Of a stretch of DNA of 34,228 nucleotides, positions 14,359 to 22,137 are shown piece after piece. The stretch is from a virus. Position numbers and translations under genes: made by a program. Numbering within the stretch: the first letter of the stretch is position 1; each line of letters starts with the position of its first letter. Under the pieces are notes generated by a model. The model was given only the letters and a program-made list of their open reading frames with translations, did not search any database and had not been told where the DNA came from. The stretch lies in the IMG/VR virus record IMGVR_UViG_3300017957_001772, positions 1 through 34,228 of that record; one strand, 5' to 3'.

Positions 14359-14829
14359 ATGTATGAGTATAAAGCAAAATTAATTAAAGTAGTAGACGGA
14401 GATACCGTAGATGTCGATATTGATTTGGGGTTTGGTATTTGGATGCGTAATGAGCGTGTTCGTATTATGGGAATTGATACACCAGAGTCCAGAACTAGGA
14501 ATAAGATTGAAAAATTATTTGGCCTCGCTGCAAAGAAAAGATTAAAAGAATTATTAACAAAGGATATCATTCTAAAAACATTTAAAGGTCGTGGTGGAGA
14601 AGATGCTAAAGGTAAATTTGGTAGAATCCTTGGTGACTTTAATGTCTATTATCCAGAACAAGACCGTTGGTGTTTAGTTACAGAAATTATGTTCCACGAA
14701 GGACATGGTGTACCTTACACTGGTGGAAGTAAAGATGATGTCGAAGAACAACACTTAAAGAATAGAGATAAGTTATTAAAAGAAGGTGTTGTTGATAGAG
14801 CAAAATACGAAAAATTAATTAATAACTAA
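14359..14829 (+). CDS. Staphylococcal-nuclease-like (SNase/TNase) protein
   Basis: ATG 14359 after AAGGAAGATTAAAG is chosen over ATG 14323, which lies inside iscU. The 156-residue protein has KVVDGDTVDVDIDLG (acidic Ca ligand near 15), VRIMGIDTPESR with Arg35, Asp40 and Glu43, and FGRILGDF with Arg89, the SNase catalytic set. Such enzymes cut DNA and RNA. There is no signal peptide, so it probably acts in the cytoplasm on host or phage nucleic acid, perhaps for nucleotide salvage. Confidence 0.85.
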   Translation: MYEYKAKLIKVVDGDTVDVDIDLGFGIWMRNERVRIMGIDTPESRTRNKIEKLFGLAAKKRLKELLTKDIILKTFKGRGGEDAKGKFGRILGDFNVYYPEQDRWCLVTEIMFHEGHGVPYTGGSKDDVEEQHLKNRDKLLKEGVVDRAKYEKLINN

Positions 14830-14845
14830 AGGTCCTTTTTATATT

Positions 14846-15652
14846 ATGGAAAATGTTTGTGTCTTAACAAACTTTCGTACCGGAAGTACATCATTCACAC
14901 TAGAAAAATCTGAAGAACATCAGTTACCTTATAAAGGTGAATTGTTTTCTCACGAAATACCTTTTGGTTTAGGTGAACTTGAAAGTATTAAGAGAGATGC
15001 ATTCATTTTTTCTAATCCTAAAGTAGGGAGACAAGCTTTAAGTCGTTGGAACTTTTTCCAACAATTGCGTAATGGTCACCCTGCTTGTTATAAAATTATG
15101 CCGAATCATTTCGGTGATGATAAAGAACACCTTCAACTTCGTACAGTTATTGGTCAAGCCGATAAAGTCTACTATCTCTATCGAAGAGATTTTATGAAAC
15201 AAATCGAAAGTTGGGTTGCAGCACGTCTTACTGGTTCTTGGGCAGAAACTGGGTTTAAAGCATACCCAGAAAATACTGACGGAAAATCTTGGCGCGAGTC
15301 TTGGATGCACGTTGAAGAAATATACGTCAAGAGAATGCACGGTATTCATAGAGGTGTATTTGGAGATAAAGAAGAACCTTATAAAGCATCCATCAATCCC
15401 TCGAAAGGAGTCAACCACGGTCAAGGTCACGATTTAAATCTTACTCGTATGGTTTGGCAACTCGTCTACAATTATAAAGTAATGGGTAGAATGTGGAAAG
15501 AATTTCCTGGTGAACTCGTTTGCTATGAAGATTATTTTCAAAAAGAAAAATATAAACCATATAATAGAGAGATTACTTGGGAATCTGAACTCGATATGGA
15601 CGTCATCAACGAACAGGTAGACACCTGGGATATCGAAAGTTATTTCAAATAA
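14846..15652 (+). CDS. Sulfotransferase-like P-loop protein
   Basis: The 268-residue protein begins VCVLTNFRTGSTSF (4-17), the 5'-phosphosulfate loop of PAPS-dependent sulfotransferases (RTGST), and has VYYLYRRDFMKQIESWVAA at about 108-127, matching the 3'-phosphate-binding segment (Arg ... Ser). Sulfotransferases move sulfate from PAPS to sugars or other acceptors. The acceptor is unknown; nearby glycosyltransferases and an FkbM-type methyltransferase suggest glycan decoration. It is followed by a strong promoter. No Shine-Dalgarno is close to the ATG, only AAAGG 13 bases away and the TATATTATG context shared by several genes here. Confidence 0.6.
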   Translation: MENVCVLTNFRTGSTSFTLEKSEEHQLPYKGELFSHEIPFGLGELESIKRDAFIFSNPKVGRQALSRWNFFQQLRNGHPACYKIMPNHFGDDKEHLQLRTVIGQADKVYYLYRRDFMKQIESWVAARLTGSWAETGFKAYPENTDGKSWRESWMHVEEIYVKRMHGIHRGVFGDKEEPYKASINPSKGVNHGQGHDLNLTRMVWQLVYNYKVMGRMWKEFPGELVCYEDYFQKEKYKPYNREITWESELDMDVINEQVDTWDIESYFK

Positions 15653-15655
15653 CAG

Positions 15656-15684
15656 TTGACAAATGCAATAAAACCTGTTATAAT
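15656..15684 (+). promoter_or_regulatory. Sigma70-type promoter, upstream of the bS21 gene (P1)
   Basis: TTGACA (15656-15661), 17-base spacer and TATAAT (15679-15684), with AACAG before the -35. Predicted start near 15691 leaves a leader of about 74 bases before the bS21 ATG; the leader contains a possible 28-codon upstream ORF (15695-15781). Confidence 0.85.
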
Positions 15685-15728
15685 AGTCAAGTAAATGGAA
15701 ATATTTGCGAAAAAAATGAAAAAAACAG

Positions 15729-15757
15729 TTGACAATTCCGTCAAACTGTGGTATATT
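15729..15757 (+). promoter_or_regulatory. Sigma70-type promoter abutting the bS21 start (P2)
   Basis: TTGACA (15729-15734), 17-base spacer and TATATT (15752-15757) with AACAG before the -35 and TGG before the -10. Predicted start is about 15764, next to the ATG at 15765, so this message would be leaderless or nearly so. Confidence 0.8.
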
Positions 15758-15764
15758 ATACAGT

Positions 15765-16061
15765 ATGAGAAAAAGATTTGATAATGCGGTAAGTGGTACT
15801 ACCGTTATTTTGGCACCACGAAAAAGACATCCTAGAGATAAAAGACCACCTCAAGCTATGCCATTTGATGTAGCGATGAGAAAGTTTAAGAAAGCGGTTG
15901 AAAAGGCTGGGATTCTTAAAGAACTCAAGAAAAGAGAGTTCTATGAAAAACCTTCAATTAAAAGAAATAGAAAAAAAGCTGAAGGTATTAAAAGGCATCA
16001 AAAAGCTCGTGCCAAAGAGATGGCAATGAGTAATTTGCCAAGAGGCTTTAGAAGATATTAA
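15765..16061 (+). CDS. rpsU: Ribosomal protein bS21 homolog
   Basis: The 98-residue basic protein contains the bS21 core: [20 protein letters not shown] (about 46-65), [20 protein letters not shown] (about 66-85) and an Arg/Lys-rich tail, with an N-terminal extension of about 40 residues before the core. bS21 sits at the 30S platform near the anti-Shine-Dalgarno and affects which messages start translation. Phage bS21 genes are known, including in pelagiphages. ATG 15765 is used because an in-frame TTG upstream lies within the -35 of P2. No Shine-Dalgarno precedes the start. Confidence 0.85.
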   Translation: MRKRFDNAVSGTTVILAPRKRHPRDKRPPQAMPFDVAMRKFKKAVEKAGILKELKKREFYEKPSIKRNRKKAEGIKRHQKARAKEMAMSNLPRGFRRY

Positions 16062-16079
16062 TTAATTGAGATTTATATT

Positions 16080-16499
16080 ATGGGATTAGCTAGAGGATTG
16101 TCTACGCTTAACACTCGTAAGCGTAAACTAAAAATCACAAAAGCAAAATACGCTGAACTTGAACTTCAGTGGAGACAACATAATCGTGATATGAAACGTA
16201 AAGGTATGCACGATTTAAGATATGACACACTTCAACAATACATCGATTATTGTTATGGTCGTACAAAAATCCAAACAGAATTCAAACCTTACACACCAAC
16301 TACAACATGGCGAGTTGACAATCATCGTGAACTCTATCCATCAGCACCTTTAACTGAGTCTGATGGACGTGGTACTGCTAAAGATTCACCTAAATATACT
16401 GGGACTCTTGTAAAGGGTATTGCAACAATGCATAAATCCAATGCAGTTCCAGTTATTAATCAAAAAGAAGCTGAAGATATCAGCAGGATGGCACGATGA
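16080..16499 (+). CDS. Hypothetical basic protein, 139 aa
   Basis: ATG 16080 lies in the context TTTATATTATGG with only GAG as a possible Shine-Dalgarno. The N-terminal 60 residues are strongly basic (MGLARGLSTLNTRKRKLK, then RQHNRDMKRKG), with TLQQYIDYCYGRTK after them; the C-terminal half is polar and ends SRMAR. Composition suggests RNA or DNA binding. It may share the bS21 transcript. No family named. Confidence 0.6.
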   Translation: MGLARGLSTLNTRKRKLKITKAKYAELELQWRQHNRDMKRKGMHDLRYDTLQQYIDYCYGRTKIQTEFKPYTPTTTWRVDNHRELYPSAPLTESDGRGTAKDSPKYTGTLVKGIATMHKSNAVPVINQKEAEDISRMAR

Positions 16500-16663
16500 A
16501 AATTGACTATCCTATTCATAAATTTTCCTGCGACATATGTGGGAAAGCGTTTACAAACCTAGTATATTATAAAGTAGAAAAGAATGGTTATCATTCTCAA
16601 GTGTATTGCGGACCTGAATGTAGTTTGAAAGGTCATGCCGTACACAGAGGACCTGAGAGATGA
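16496..16663 (+). CDS. Small zinc-finger-like protein, 55 aa
   Basis: ATG 16496 overlaps the previous stop (ATGA) and the stop overlaps the next ATG (ATGA). The product has FSCDICGKAFTNL (Cys12, Cys15) and VYCGPECSLKGH (Cys38, Cys42 region), a two-knuckle zinc site resembling treble-clef or MYM-type fingers. Tight overlap on both sides supports it as a gene. It could bind nucleic acid or protein. Confidence 0.65.
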   Translation: MKIDYPIHKFSCDICGKAFTNLVYYKVEKNGYHSQVYCGPECSLKGHAVHRGPER

Positions 16664-16863
16664 GTGATTTAGAAACACGTATTCAAGAAAGATTGGATAA
16701 GCTTGAAAAGTTAATGAAAGAAAATAAACACATTGGTCATGCGGAAGCAGCAATGGATTTTACAACAGACATTACAAAATTTTGGAGTGTGCTTAGTGAA
16801 GAGGATAGAGACTTTTTACAAGGTGTACAACATGCAATCGAAGAGCAAATACGCTGGGAGTAA
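16660..16863 (+). CDS. Hypothetical helical protein, 67 aa
   Basis: ATG overlaps the zinc-finger gene stop; GAGAG lies upstream. The product is acidic and helical (MSDLETRIQERLDKLEKLM at the start, SEEDRDFLQGVQHAIEEQ near the end). It resembles short coiled-coil phage proteins. No family recognised. Confidence 0.65.
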   Translation: MSDLETRIQERLDKLEKLMKENKHIGHAEAAMDFTTDITKFWSVLSEEDRDFLQGVQHAIEEQIRWE

Positions 16864-16866
16864 TAT

Positions 16867-17166
16867 ATGACGCAATATAACGATAAAGTCGAAAGACAAA
16901 GACTACTCATTGCCGCTGAGAAATGGGCAAAAGGAGTAGAAGGTATACACGTACATTCTTTAAATAGTATGTGGTATGATGATAGACCAGAAGATACGGC
17001 AGACAATCAGTATGTAACTGATACTACGTATAATAGTGGTTTAATCGTGAGAGAGAAAAACGGAAAGGTGATTCATACATTTGGTGAGAAGCTTGATGGT
17101 GATGCACTTATTGACGATTACCAAAGAAAGGTAACGCCTTCTCAAACTCAAGCATTATTAGCATGA
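16867..17166 (+). CDS. Hypothetical protein, 99 aa
   Basis: ATG follows GGGAGTAATAT. The product is soluble, with a helical N-terminus and a beta-looking middle (YVTDTTYNSGLIVREKNGKV). The stop overlaps the start of the lysin gene by four bases (ATGA). No family recognised. Confidence 0.65.
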   Translation: MTQYNDKVERQRLLIAAEKWAKGVEGIHVHSLNSMWYDDRPEDTADNQYVTDTTYNSGLIVREKNGKVIHTFGEKLDGDALIDDYQRKVTPSQTQALLA

Positions 17167-17720
17167 GCAAATTCGATAAAAACTTTCATTTAAATATGAG
17201 TCCTCTATACGTGACCCTTATATTCATGATTTTTATATTATGGTCAAGTGAAGTGAAAGCTGAGCCTGGTATTGATTACGATTGGGTAGTATCAAAAGAA
17301 GAACATTGTCTAGCATTAAACATTTATCACGAATCACGTTCAGAAAACTTAGCAGGTAAATATGCAGTTGCTGATGTTGTTTTAAATAGAGTAAGAGACG
17401 ACAGGTACCCTAATGATATATGTGGTGTAATATACCAAGGGAAGCACAAACCTTCTTGGAAAGACCCAGAGAGGCTCGTACCAATAAGGAATGCATGTCA
17501 GTTTAGTTGGTATTGTGATGGTAAGAGTGATGACCCACTTGATACTGACTCTTGGAATGAATCACTTAACATCGCTTATCATGTTATTAAAAATAATAAG
17601 TACCGTGGATTAACAGAAGGTGCAACACATTATCACACGACATGGGTAAGTCCTTATTGGGCTCCTACATTACAACAAGTAGGAACGATAGGAACTCATA
17701 TATTTTACCGTCAAGAATGA
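17163..17720 (+). CDS. SleB-type cell-wall hydrolase (endolysin)
   Basis: The 185-residue protein has an N-terminal hydrophobic segment at about 14-29 ending near KAEPG, either a signal peptide (cut after VKA) or a signal-anchor. The rest matches the Hydrolase_2/SleB fold: CLALNIYHESRSENLAGKYA with probable catalytic Glu57, VADVVLNRV, ACQFSWYCDG, TEGATHYH, and WAPTLQQVGTIGTHIFY. These enzymes cleave peptidoglycan glycan strands. With the spanins at 1507-2380 it forms the lysis set, though the genes are 15 kb apart. Export by the host Sec system would avoid the need for a large holin hole. Confidence 0.85.
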   Translation: MSKFDKNFHLNMSPLYVTLIFMIFILWSSEVKAEPGIDYDWVVSKEEHCLALNIYHESRSENLAGKYAVADVVLNRVRDDRYPNDICGVIYQGKHKPSWKDPERLVPIRNACQFSWYCDGKSDDPLDTDSWNESLNIAYHVIKNNKYRGLTEGATHYHTTWVSPYWAPTLQQVGTIGTHIFYRQE

Positions 17721-17727
17721 ATAAATA
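17720..17727 (+). promoter_or_regulatory. Candidate T4-type late promoter before the RuvC gene
   Basis: AATAAATA overlaps the lysin stop codon and matches the T4 late octamer at 7 of 8. Predicted start near 17734 gives a leader of about 25 bases before ATG 17759. Late expression suits a resolvase needed before packaging. Confidence 0.4.
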
Positions 17728-17758
17728 TCTCTATGTACAGTGAAACAAGAGATATGTT

Positions 17759-18325
17759 ATGGTTATTGCAGGAATAGATTACAGTTTAAGTAGCCCTGCT
17801 ATTTGTGTTCACGAAGGTAAAGAGTGGGATTATAAGAATTGCACTTTTTACTATTTAGTAAGTAAAGAAAAGTTTTTGAATACAGAGGACTCTCAATACT
17901 TACCAACTCTATATCCTCAATATAGAGAAGATATGGAGAGATTTGACAGACTTGCAGAATGGTCTATAAGTACTTGTTTAAATCGAGGTGTAGATATAGT
18001 TTCACTAGAAGGTTATGCATTTGGTGCAGTTGGAAGAGTATTTCAAATTGCTGAGAATGCTGGCTTACTAAAATATAAATTATGGGAACAACATATTGGT
18101 GTAGATATTTATGCACCAACAATGATAAAGAAATTTGCCACTGACAAAGGGAATTGCAATAAAGAAATGATGATAGAAGCTTTTGAATCTGAAACAGGGG
18201 TTGACATTCGCGAGAAATGTGGTATAATAAACAAACAGTGGAATCCTATAAGTGATATAGCCGACTCATACTATATGGCAAAATTTGGATTCCATCAGAT
18301 TTTTAATTTGGAAAAAGACGTATGA
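17759..18325 (+). CDS. RuvC-like Holliday-junction resolvase
   Basis: The 188-residue protein has the RNase H-fold RuvC set: Asp7 in AGIDYSLSSPAI, Glu84 in SLEGYAFGAVGR, the PTMIKKFATDKGNCNKEMM segment (120-138), and paired acids in SDIADSYYMAK (Asp166, Asp169). It would cut branched recombination intermediates to give linear DNA for packaging, the job of endonuclease VII (gp49) in T4. The stop overlaps the next start (ATGA type). A second-class promoter lies inside the gene at 18201. Confidence 0.85.
   Translation: MVIAGIDYSLSSPAICVHEGKEWDYKNCTFYYLVSKEKFLNTEDSQYLPTLYPQYREDMERFDRLAEWSISTCLNRGVDIVSLEGYAFGAVGRVFQIAENAGLLKYKLWEQHIGVDIYAPTMIKKFATDKGNCNKEMMIEAFESETGVDIREKCGIINKQWNPISDIADSYYMAKFGFHQIFNLEKDV
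18201..18228 (+). promoter_or_regulatory. Promoter-like sequence inside the RuvC gene
   Basis: TTGACA (18201-18206), 16-base spacer and extended -10 TGTGGTATAAT (hexamer 18223-18228). It lacks the AACAG of the family and its spacer is one base short, but both hexamers are perfect. Predicted start near 18235 could transcribe the kinase-like gene at 18322. Confidence 0.5.
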
Positions 18326-18975
18326 TAGTAATTTTCAATGGCCCGCCCGGTTCAGGTAAAGACGAAGCTGCTTCTTTATTTAAAGAAGTATTTGGTTTCG
18401 GTAACCTGAGTTTTAAATACCAATTGTTCAAAGAAACAATTAATCACTTCGAAGTCGATAAAGACTGGTTTATGGAAGGTTATGACGATAGAGAAGTAAA
18501 AGAAAAGAAAGAGTTCGCTCTTAAAGAAATGTCTCGTAGAGAAGCAATGATTCATGTATCTGAAGATATAGTCAAACCAAAAAATGGAAAAGATTATTTT
18601 GGACGCATGGTTGCTGAAGAGATTGAAGATGGAAAAAGCTATGCTATTGCAGATGGTGGATTCATCGAAGAGTTAGAACCAATAATCGAAAAATTAGGTG
18701 AAGAAAACATTGTCCTTGTTCAAATCACAAGAGAGGGACATGATTTCTCAACTGATTCACGTAGATACTTCGACGGAAAACTTTTTAAAGAATATACAAT
18801 TGGTCATGAAACACCGATTGAAAAGTCTTTTGTTTTAGATGAAAAGTTCGATATTAAAACATATCGAATTCATAACAATGGTTCTTTAAGAAATTTCCAC
18901 AATACATTAATGGACATACATAGTGAGTTAAAATTACAATATGACTTATCGACTGAAGAACCTACCGACGCTTAA
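18322..18975 (+). CDS. P-loop nucleotide kinase-like protein
   Basis: The 217-residue protein starts MIVIFNGPPGSGKDEAA with a Walker A loop at 7-14. The overall plan (P-loop, long charged lid region, SRREAMIHVSEDIVKPKNGK, then IVLVQITREGHDF) resembles deoxynucleoside monophosphate kinases such as T4 gp1, which phosphorylate dNMPs for DNA synthesis. No definitive substrate motif is visible, so another P-loop kinase is possible. It overlaps the RuvC gene by four bases and the next gene by 35. Confidence 0.65.
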   Translation: MIVIFNGPPGSGKDEAASLFKEVFGFGNLSFKYQLFKETINHFEVDKDWFMEGYDDREVKEKKEFALKEMSRREAMIHVSEDIVKPKNGKDYFGRMVAEEIEDGKSYAIADGGFIEELEPIIEKLGEENIVLVQITREGHDFSTDSRRYFDGKLFKEYTIGHETPIEKSFVLDEKFDIKTYRIHNNGSLRNFHNTLMDIHSELKLQYDLSTEEPTDA

Positions 18976-19717
18976 CGTCATAAACTTAAAAGAGTGTACT
19001 GATAGAAAAGAGTTAACAGAAAGCGAATTCAAACGCTTAGGTGTTGACAACTATAAGATACACGTTTATGATAGATATGAAGAAGGAGTCAGTATTCCTT
19101 TTGAAGGTGACCCTGATTTAATTAGCAAATGTACCAAAGGTGTTACATCATCTCACCTTTTAACTATTAAGTGGTGGTACGAAAATACTGACGAAGAGTA
19201 TGGTATTTTCTTAGAAGATGATGTTGACTTCACACCTTTAGAACATTGGAATTTTACGTTAAGTGAATACATTGAAAGGTGTAATGATTATGATTGGGGT
19301 GCTCTACAACTAGGATTAGTATTTGAGTATCCTTATGATGTTTGGCATGAATATCCTCCCATGTTCCCGCGTAGGCGTACGGAATGGGACCACGGATTAC
19401 AAGTTTATGTACTGAAAAGAAAGTATGCTGAAGTATTACTCGACTATTATTTTGGTGCCTTCCCAGGCAAACTTCATTTTAGAATGCCACTCGGTTCCGC
19501 TAACGCATTTGAAAATAATGTATTATGCGGATTTGGAGATGTGATTACATTCCCATTGTTTAATCATAACGTCACTGACTTCCGTTCGAAGAATATATAT
19601 TGTTATAACGAACAAACGCCGTCAGCGATTTATTCTTATGAATACTTAACAGATTGGTGGGACAAGAAAGGAAGTCAAAAATCATTAGATGACATATTTG
19701 GAGATGCAAAATTATGA
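18941..19717 (+). CDS. Glycosyltransferase, family 25-like (GT-A)
   Basis: The 258-residue protein opens with VINLKECTDRKELTESEFKR (13-32), the NLxxxxDR pattern of LPS-type family 25 transferases, and has the metal-binding FLEDDVDF at 90-97. A His-rich C-terminal part follows. Such enzymes add galactose or similar sugars to lipooligosaccharide or protein. A target on the virion, the host surface or phage DNA cannot be told from sequence. The start overlaps the preceding gene by 35 bases. Confidence 0.65.
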   Translation: MTYRLKNLPTLNVINLKECTDRKELTESEFKRLGVDNYKIHVYDRYEEGVSIPFEGDPDLISKCTKGVTSSHLLTIKWWYENTDEEYGIFLEDDVDFTPLEHWNFTLSEYIERCNDYDWGALQLGLVFEYPYDVWHEYPPMFPRRRTEWDHGLQVYVLKRKYAEVLLDYYFGAFPGKLHFRMPLGSANAFENNVLCGFGDVITFPLFNHNVTDFRSKNIYCYNEQTPSAIYSYEYLTDWWDKKGSQKSLDDIFGDAKL

Positions 19718-19899
19718 GATTAAGTAAAGTAAATAAACTCAAAGCAATTTGGGAATTAGTAGAAGAATTTAAACGTGAACTAGGTGGTCAAGCAAAAGGT
19801 CATTTCTATACTACAATTAGTGTATTGGAAAATAGAGCAGAACAACTAGAAAAAGAAATCGATAATGAAACTGTTAATGTTCAGGAGTATGTAAAGTGA
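19714..19899 (+). CDS. Small helical protein, 61 aa
   Basis: ATG overlaps the glycosyltransferase stop (ATGA), and its own stop overlaps the next GTG start. The product is one long charged helix pair (KLKAIWELVEEFKRELGG and SVLENRAEQLEKEIDNE). It stands between two glycosyltransferases. No family recognised. Confidence 0.6.
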   Translation: MRLSKVNKLKAIWELVEEFKRELGGQAKGHFYTTISVLENRAEQLEKEIDNETVNVQEYVK

Positions 19900-20867
19900 G
19901 TGTAGTATATAAAGGTCAAGTAATCGATTCAGAACTATCCAAAAATTCAAAGGGTGGAACTGAAATGATGCGTCAACGTTTCGTTGATAACGTTGATAAA
20001 AGTATTTTAGAGAAAGTTGCAGTACATTTATCAAGACCAAGAGAGATGTATGAAGATGTACCTAATGTTTTATGGTGCCATGATTTAGCTGAAGACCCAG
20101 AGAATAAAATCTTATTAGACGATGGTTGGAAAAAATTTGACCATTTCGTTTTTGTATCAGCATGGCAAAGAGACCAATATGTCTTAAGATTTGGTATTCC
20201 ATATTCTAAGTGTTCAGTTATTCATAATGCTGTTGAGAAAGAATACTCACCAAAAGAAAAAGATATGGAAACAATCCGTTTCGTTTATCATACAACACCT
20301 CATCGTGGATTAGAACTTGTCGTTCCAATCTTTGATGCTTTGTGTAATGATTTCGATAATATACATTTGGATGTTTATAGTTCATTCGATATTTACGGTT
20401 GGCCACAAAGAGATGAGCCTTACCAAGGATTGTTTAAAACTATAGAGTCGCATGACAATATGACTTACCATGGAAATGTTTCGAATGAAGAAGTACTAGA
20501 AGCATTAGACAAATCGCATATTTTCATGTATCCCAACGTGTGGAAAGAAACTTCTTGTATTGCGTTGATTGAAGCAATTAAGAGTCAGATGATTTGTATT
20601 CACCCAAATTACGGTGCATTACCAGAGACTGCTTCAAACGCTACAATCATGTATGATTTTAATGAAGTGAATCAGGCACATGCAAACTATTGTTATGCAG
20701 TGACAAAACAAGTATTACAGAGTATGAAACAAGACTCTAACTATTTCCACGGTTTCACTTATTCGGACCGTTTCAACTTAGCTCGAAATAATATCGCTTC
20801 ATTTAAAGTTATGTGGGAAACGCTTCTAAGGAATATTATACATGGCAAAGAACAAGAAGCCGGATAA
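19896..20867 (+). CDS. Glycosyltransferase, GT4-like (GT-B fold)
   Basis: A GTG start at 19896 follows AGGAG. The 323-residue protein has KGGTEMMRQRF near the start, VLWCHDLAED, FVFVSAWQRDQY, the hinge CSVIHNAVEKEYSP (about 107-120) and the C-terminal donor-site region MYPNVWKETSCIALIEAIK with Glu residues (about 210-230), followed by GALPETA. This is the family 4 retaining-transferase layout. It and the GT25-like gene probably act on one glycan. The acceptor is unknown. Confidence 0.75.
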   Translation: MSVVYKGQVIDSELSKNSKGGTEMMRQRFVDNVDKSILEKVAVHLSRPREMYEDVPNVLWCHDLAEDPENKILLDDGWKKFDHFVFVSAWQRDQYVLRFGIPYSKCSVIHNAVEKEYSPKEKDMETIRFVYHTTPHRGLELVVPIFDALCNDFDNIHLDVYSSFDIYGWPQRDEPYQGLFKTIESHDNMTYHGNVSNEEVLEALDKSHIFMYPNVWKETSCIALIEAIKSQMICIHPNYGALPETASNATIMYDFNEVNQAHANYCYAVTKQVLQSMKQDSNYFHGFTYSDRFNLARNNIASFKVMWETLLRNIIHGKEQEAG

Positions 20868-21237
20868 TGTTGTTCAATTTCCAAACATACACATAGACAA
20901 CCCTCCACTTAGTGCGAGTGATGTTAGTGACAGATTATTAAGATATAAAGAAAGCTATTCTACAGAATTAGCAGAAATATTATGGGAAAACGTTCTGGGT
21001 GAAATGACCAGAGCAGGGTGTGATTTTGATTCACAGATTGACAAATACTTTCCAAGTATGATTTTAATTTTTGAATCCATCAAATCATTACATTCATTAA
21101 CTATGGGCTTAGACCACCCTCTTCAAAGGTTTGCAGAGGAAAATGTAGTTATAATGGAGAGTGGTGAAGCTCAAACTGTAGGCGGTCTGAAAAAAGATTT
21201 GCAAAAAACAGTTGACAATGATGAAGAAATAGATTAA
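20842..21237 (+). CDS. Hypothetical protein, 131 aa
   Basis: ATG 20842 lies inside the end of the glycosyltransferase gene. The product starts MAKNKKPDNVVQFP and is mostly helical (ELAEILWENVLGEMTRAG; MILIFESIKSLHSLTMGL). It resembles short proteins often found before RNase H in T4-like marine phages, but I cannot name the family. Its last codons contain the promoter at 21212, so the end of the protein (QKTVDNDEEID) is constrained by it. Confidence 0.65.
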   Translation: MAKNKKPDNVVQFPNIHIDNPPLSASDVSDRLLRYKESYSTELAEILWENVLGEMTRAGCDFDSQIDKYFPSMILIFESIKSLHSLTMGLDHPLQRFAEENVVIMESGEAQTVGGLKKDLQKTVDNDEEID

Positions 21238-21240
21238 AAT
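21212..21240 (+). promoter_or_regulatory. Sigma70-type promoter before RNase H
   Basis: TTGACA (21212-21217), 17-base spacer and TAAAAT (21235-21240), with TTTGCAAAAAACAG upstream as in the early-region cassettes. It overlaps the end of the preceding coding sequence. Predicted start near 21247, about 27 bases before the RNase H ATG. Confidence 0.75.
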
Positions 21241-21273
21241 ATACACTGAATTAAATTAAATTGGAATTATATT

Positions 21274-22134
21274 ATGGCTATTTTAGTAGATTATAACCAA
21301 ATGATGCTCTCATCTTTGTTTGCACAGATTGGTAATCATACGGACATTGACCTTGATGAAAACTTATTAAGGCATATGTTCTTAAACTCGTTACGCTTCA
21401 ATAGGAAAAAGTTTCACGAAGATTATGGTGAAATTATCCTATGTGTCGATAATAAAGACGTATGGAGGCGTGACTACTTCCCTTATTATAAAGCGAATAG
21501 GAAAAAGAGTAGAGATGAATCCGACATGGATTGGAACAAGCTCTTCGAAGCTATTCATCAAATAAGAGAAGAAATTACTGAGTACTTTCCTTATAAGGTA
21601 CTCTATATCGAGAGGTGTGAAGCTGACGATATTATTGCAACCATTATTCACGAAGAAGGTACTGAACTGAATACTGGTGGCGAAAGGTTTTTAATTCTTT
21701 CTGGTGATAAGGACTTTATTCAATTACATAAGTATGCGAATGTAGACCAGTACAATCCAACTCTTAAGCGTTGGGTAAGGAATGACAATCCAAATAAATA
21801 CCTTTCAGAACACATATTGAAAGGTGATGTAGGCGACGGTATTCCTAATATTCTTAGTGCTGATAATTGTCTCGCCATTGGTGAACGTCAAAGACCAATG
21901 ACTAAGAAAAAGATTACTGCGTTTACAACTGAACCAGAATGTATGGACGAAGAAACAAAACTTCGATACAATCGAAATAAGAAGATGATTGACTTATCTG
22001 AAATTCCACAAGAATATAAAGATACAATTCTCGAAGCATACCACACTGAAAAGAATGTGGGTAGAGAACATCTCTTTAATTTCTTTGTTAAGAAAAAATT
22101 AAAAAACTTAATAACAGATATACAGGATTTTTAA
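21274..22134 (+). CDS. rnh: RNase H / 5'-3' exonuclease, T4 rnh-like
   Basis: The 286-residue protein has the FEN-1/Rad2-type pattern of T4 RNase H: VDYNQMM with Asp6, LCVDNKDVWRRDYFPYYKANR (about 56-76), RCEADDIIATI (about 112-122) and LSGDKDFIQLHKY (about 143-155), then a helix-hairpin-type KGDVGDGIPNIL. It removes RNA primers and adjacent DNA from lagging-strand fragments, complementing the primase at 3745. The start is in an ATTATATTATGG context with GGAAT upstream. Confidence 0.85.
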   Translation: MAILVDYNQMMLSSLFAQIGNHTDIDLDENLLRHMFLNSLRFNRKKFHEDYGEIILCVDNKDVWRRDYFPYYKANRKKSRDESDMDWNKLFEAIHQIREEITEYFPYKVLYIERCEADDIIATIIHEEGTELNTGGERFLILSGDKDFIQLHKYANVDQYNPTLKRWVRNDNPNKYLSEHILKGDVGDGIPNILSADNCLAIGERQRPMTKKKITAFTTEPECMDEETKLRYNRNKKMIDLSEIPQEYKDTILEAYHTEKNVGREHLFNFFVKKKLKNLITDIQDF

Positions 22135-22137
22135 ATT

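Noticed and set aside
14827-14840. Terminator at AAAGGTCCTTTTT
   Set aside because: The inverted repeat has almost no loop and only a 4-5 base stem, so it would not form a stable hairpin.
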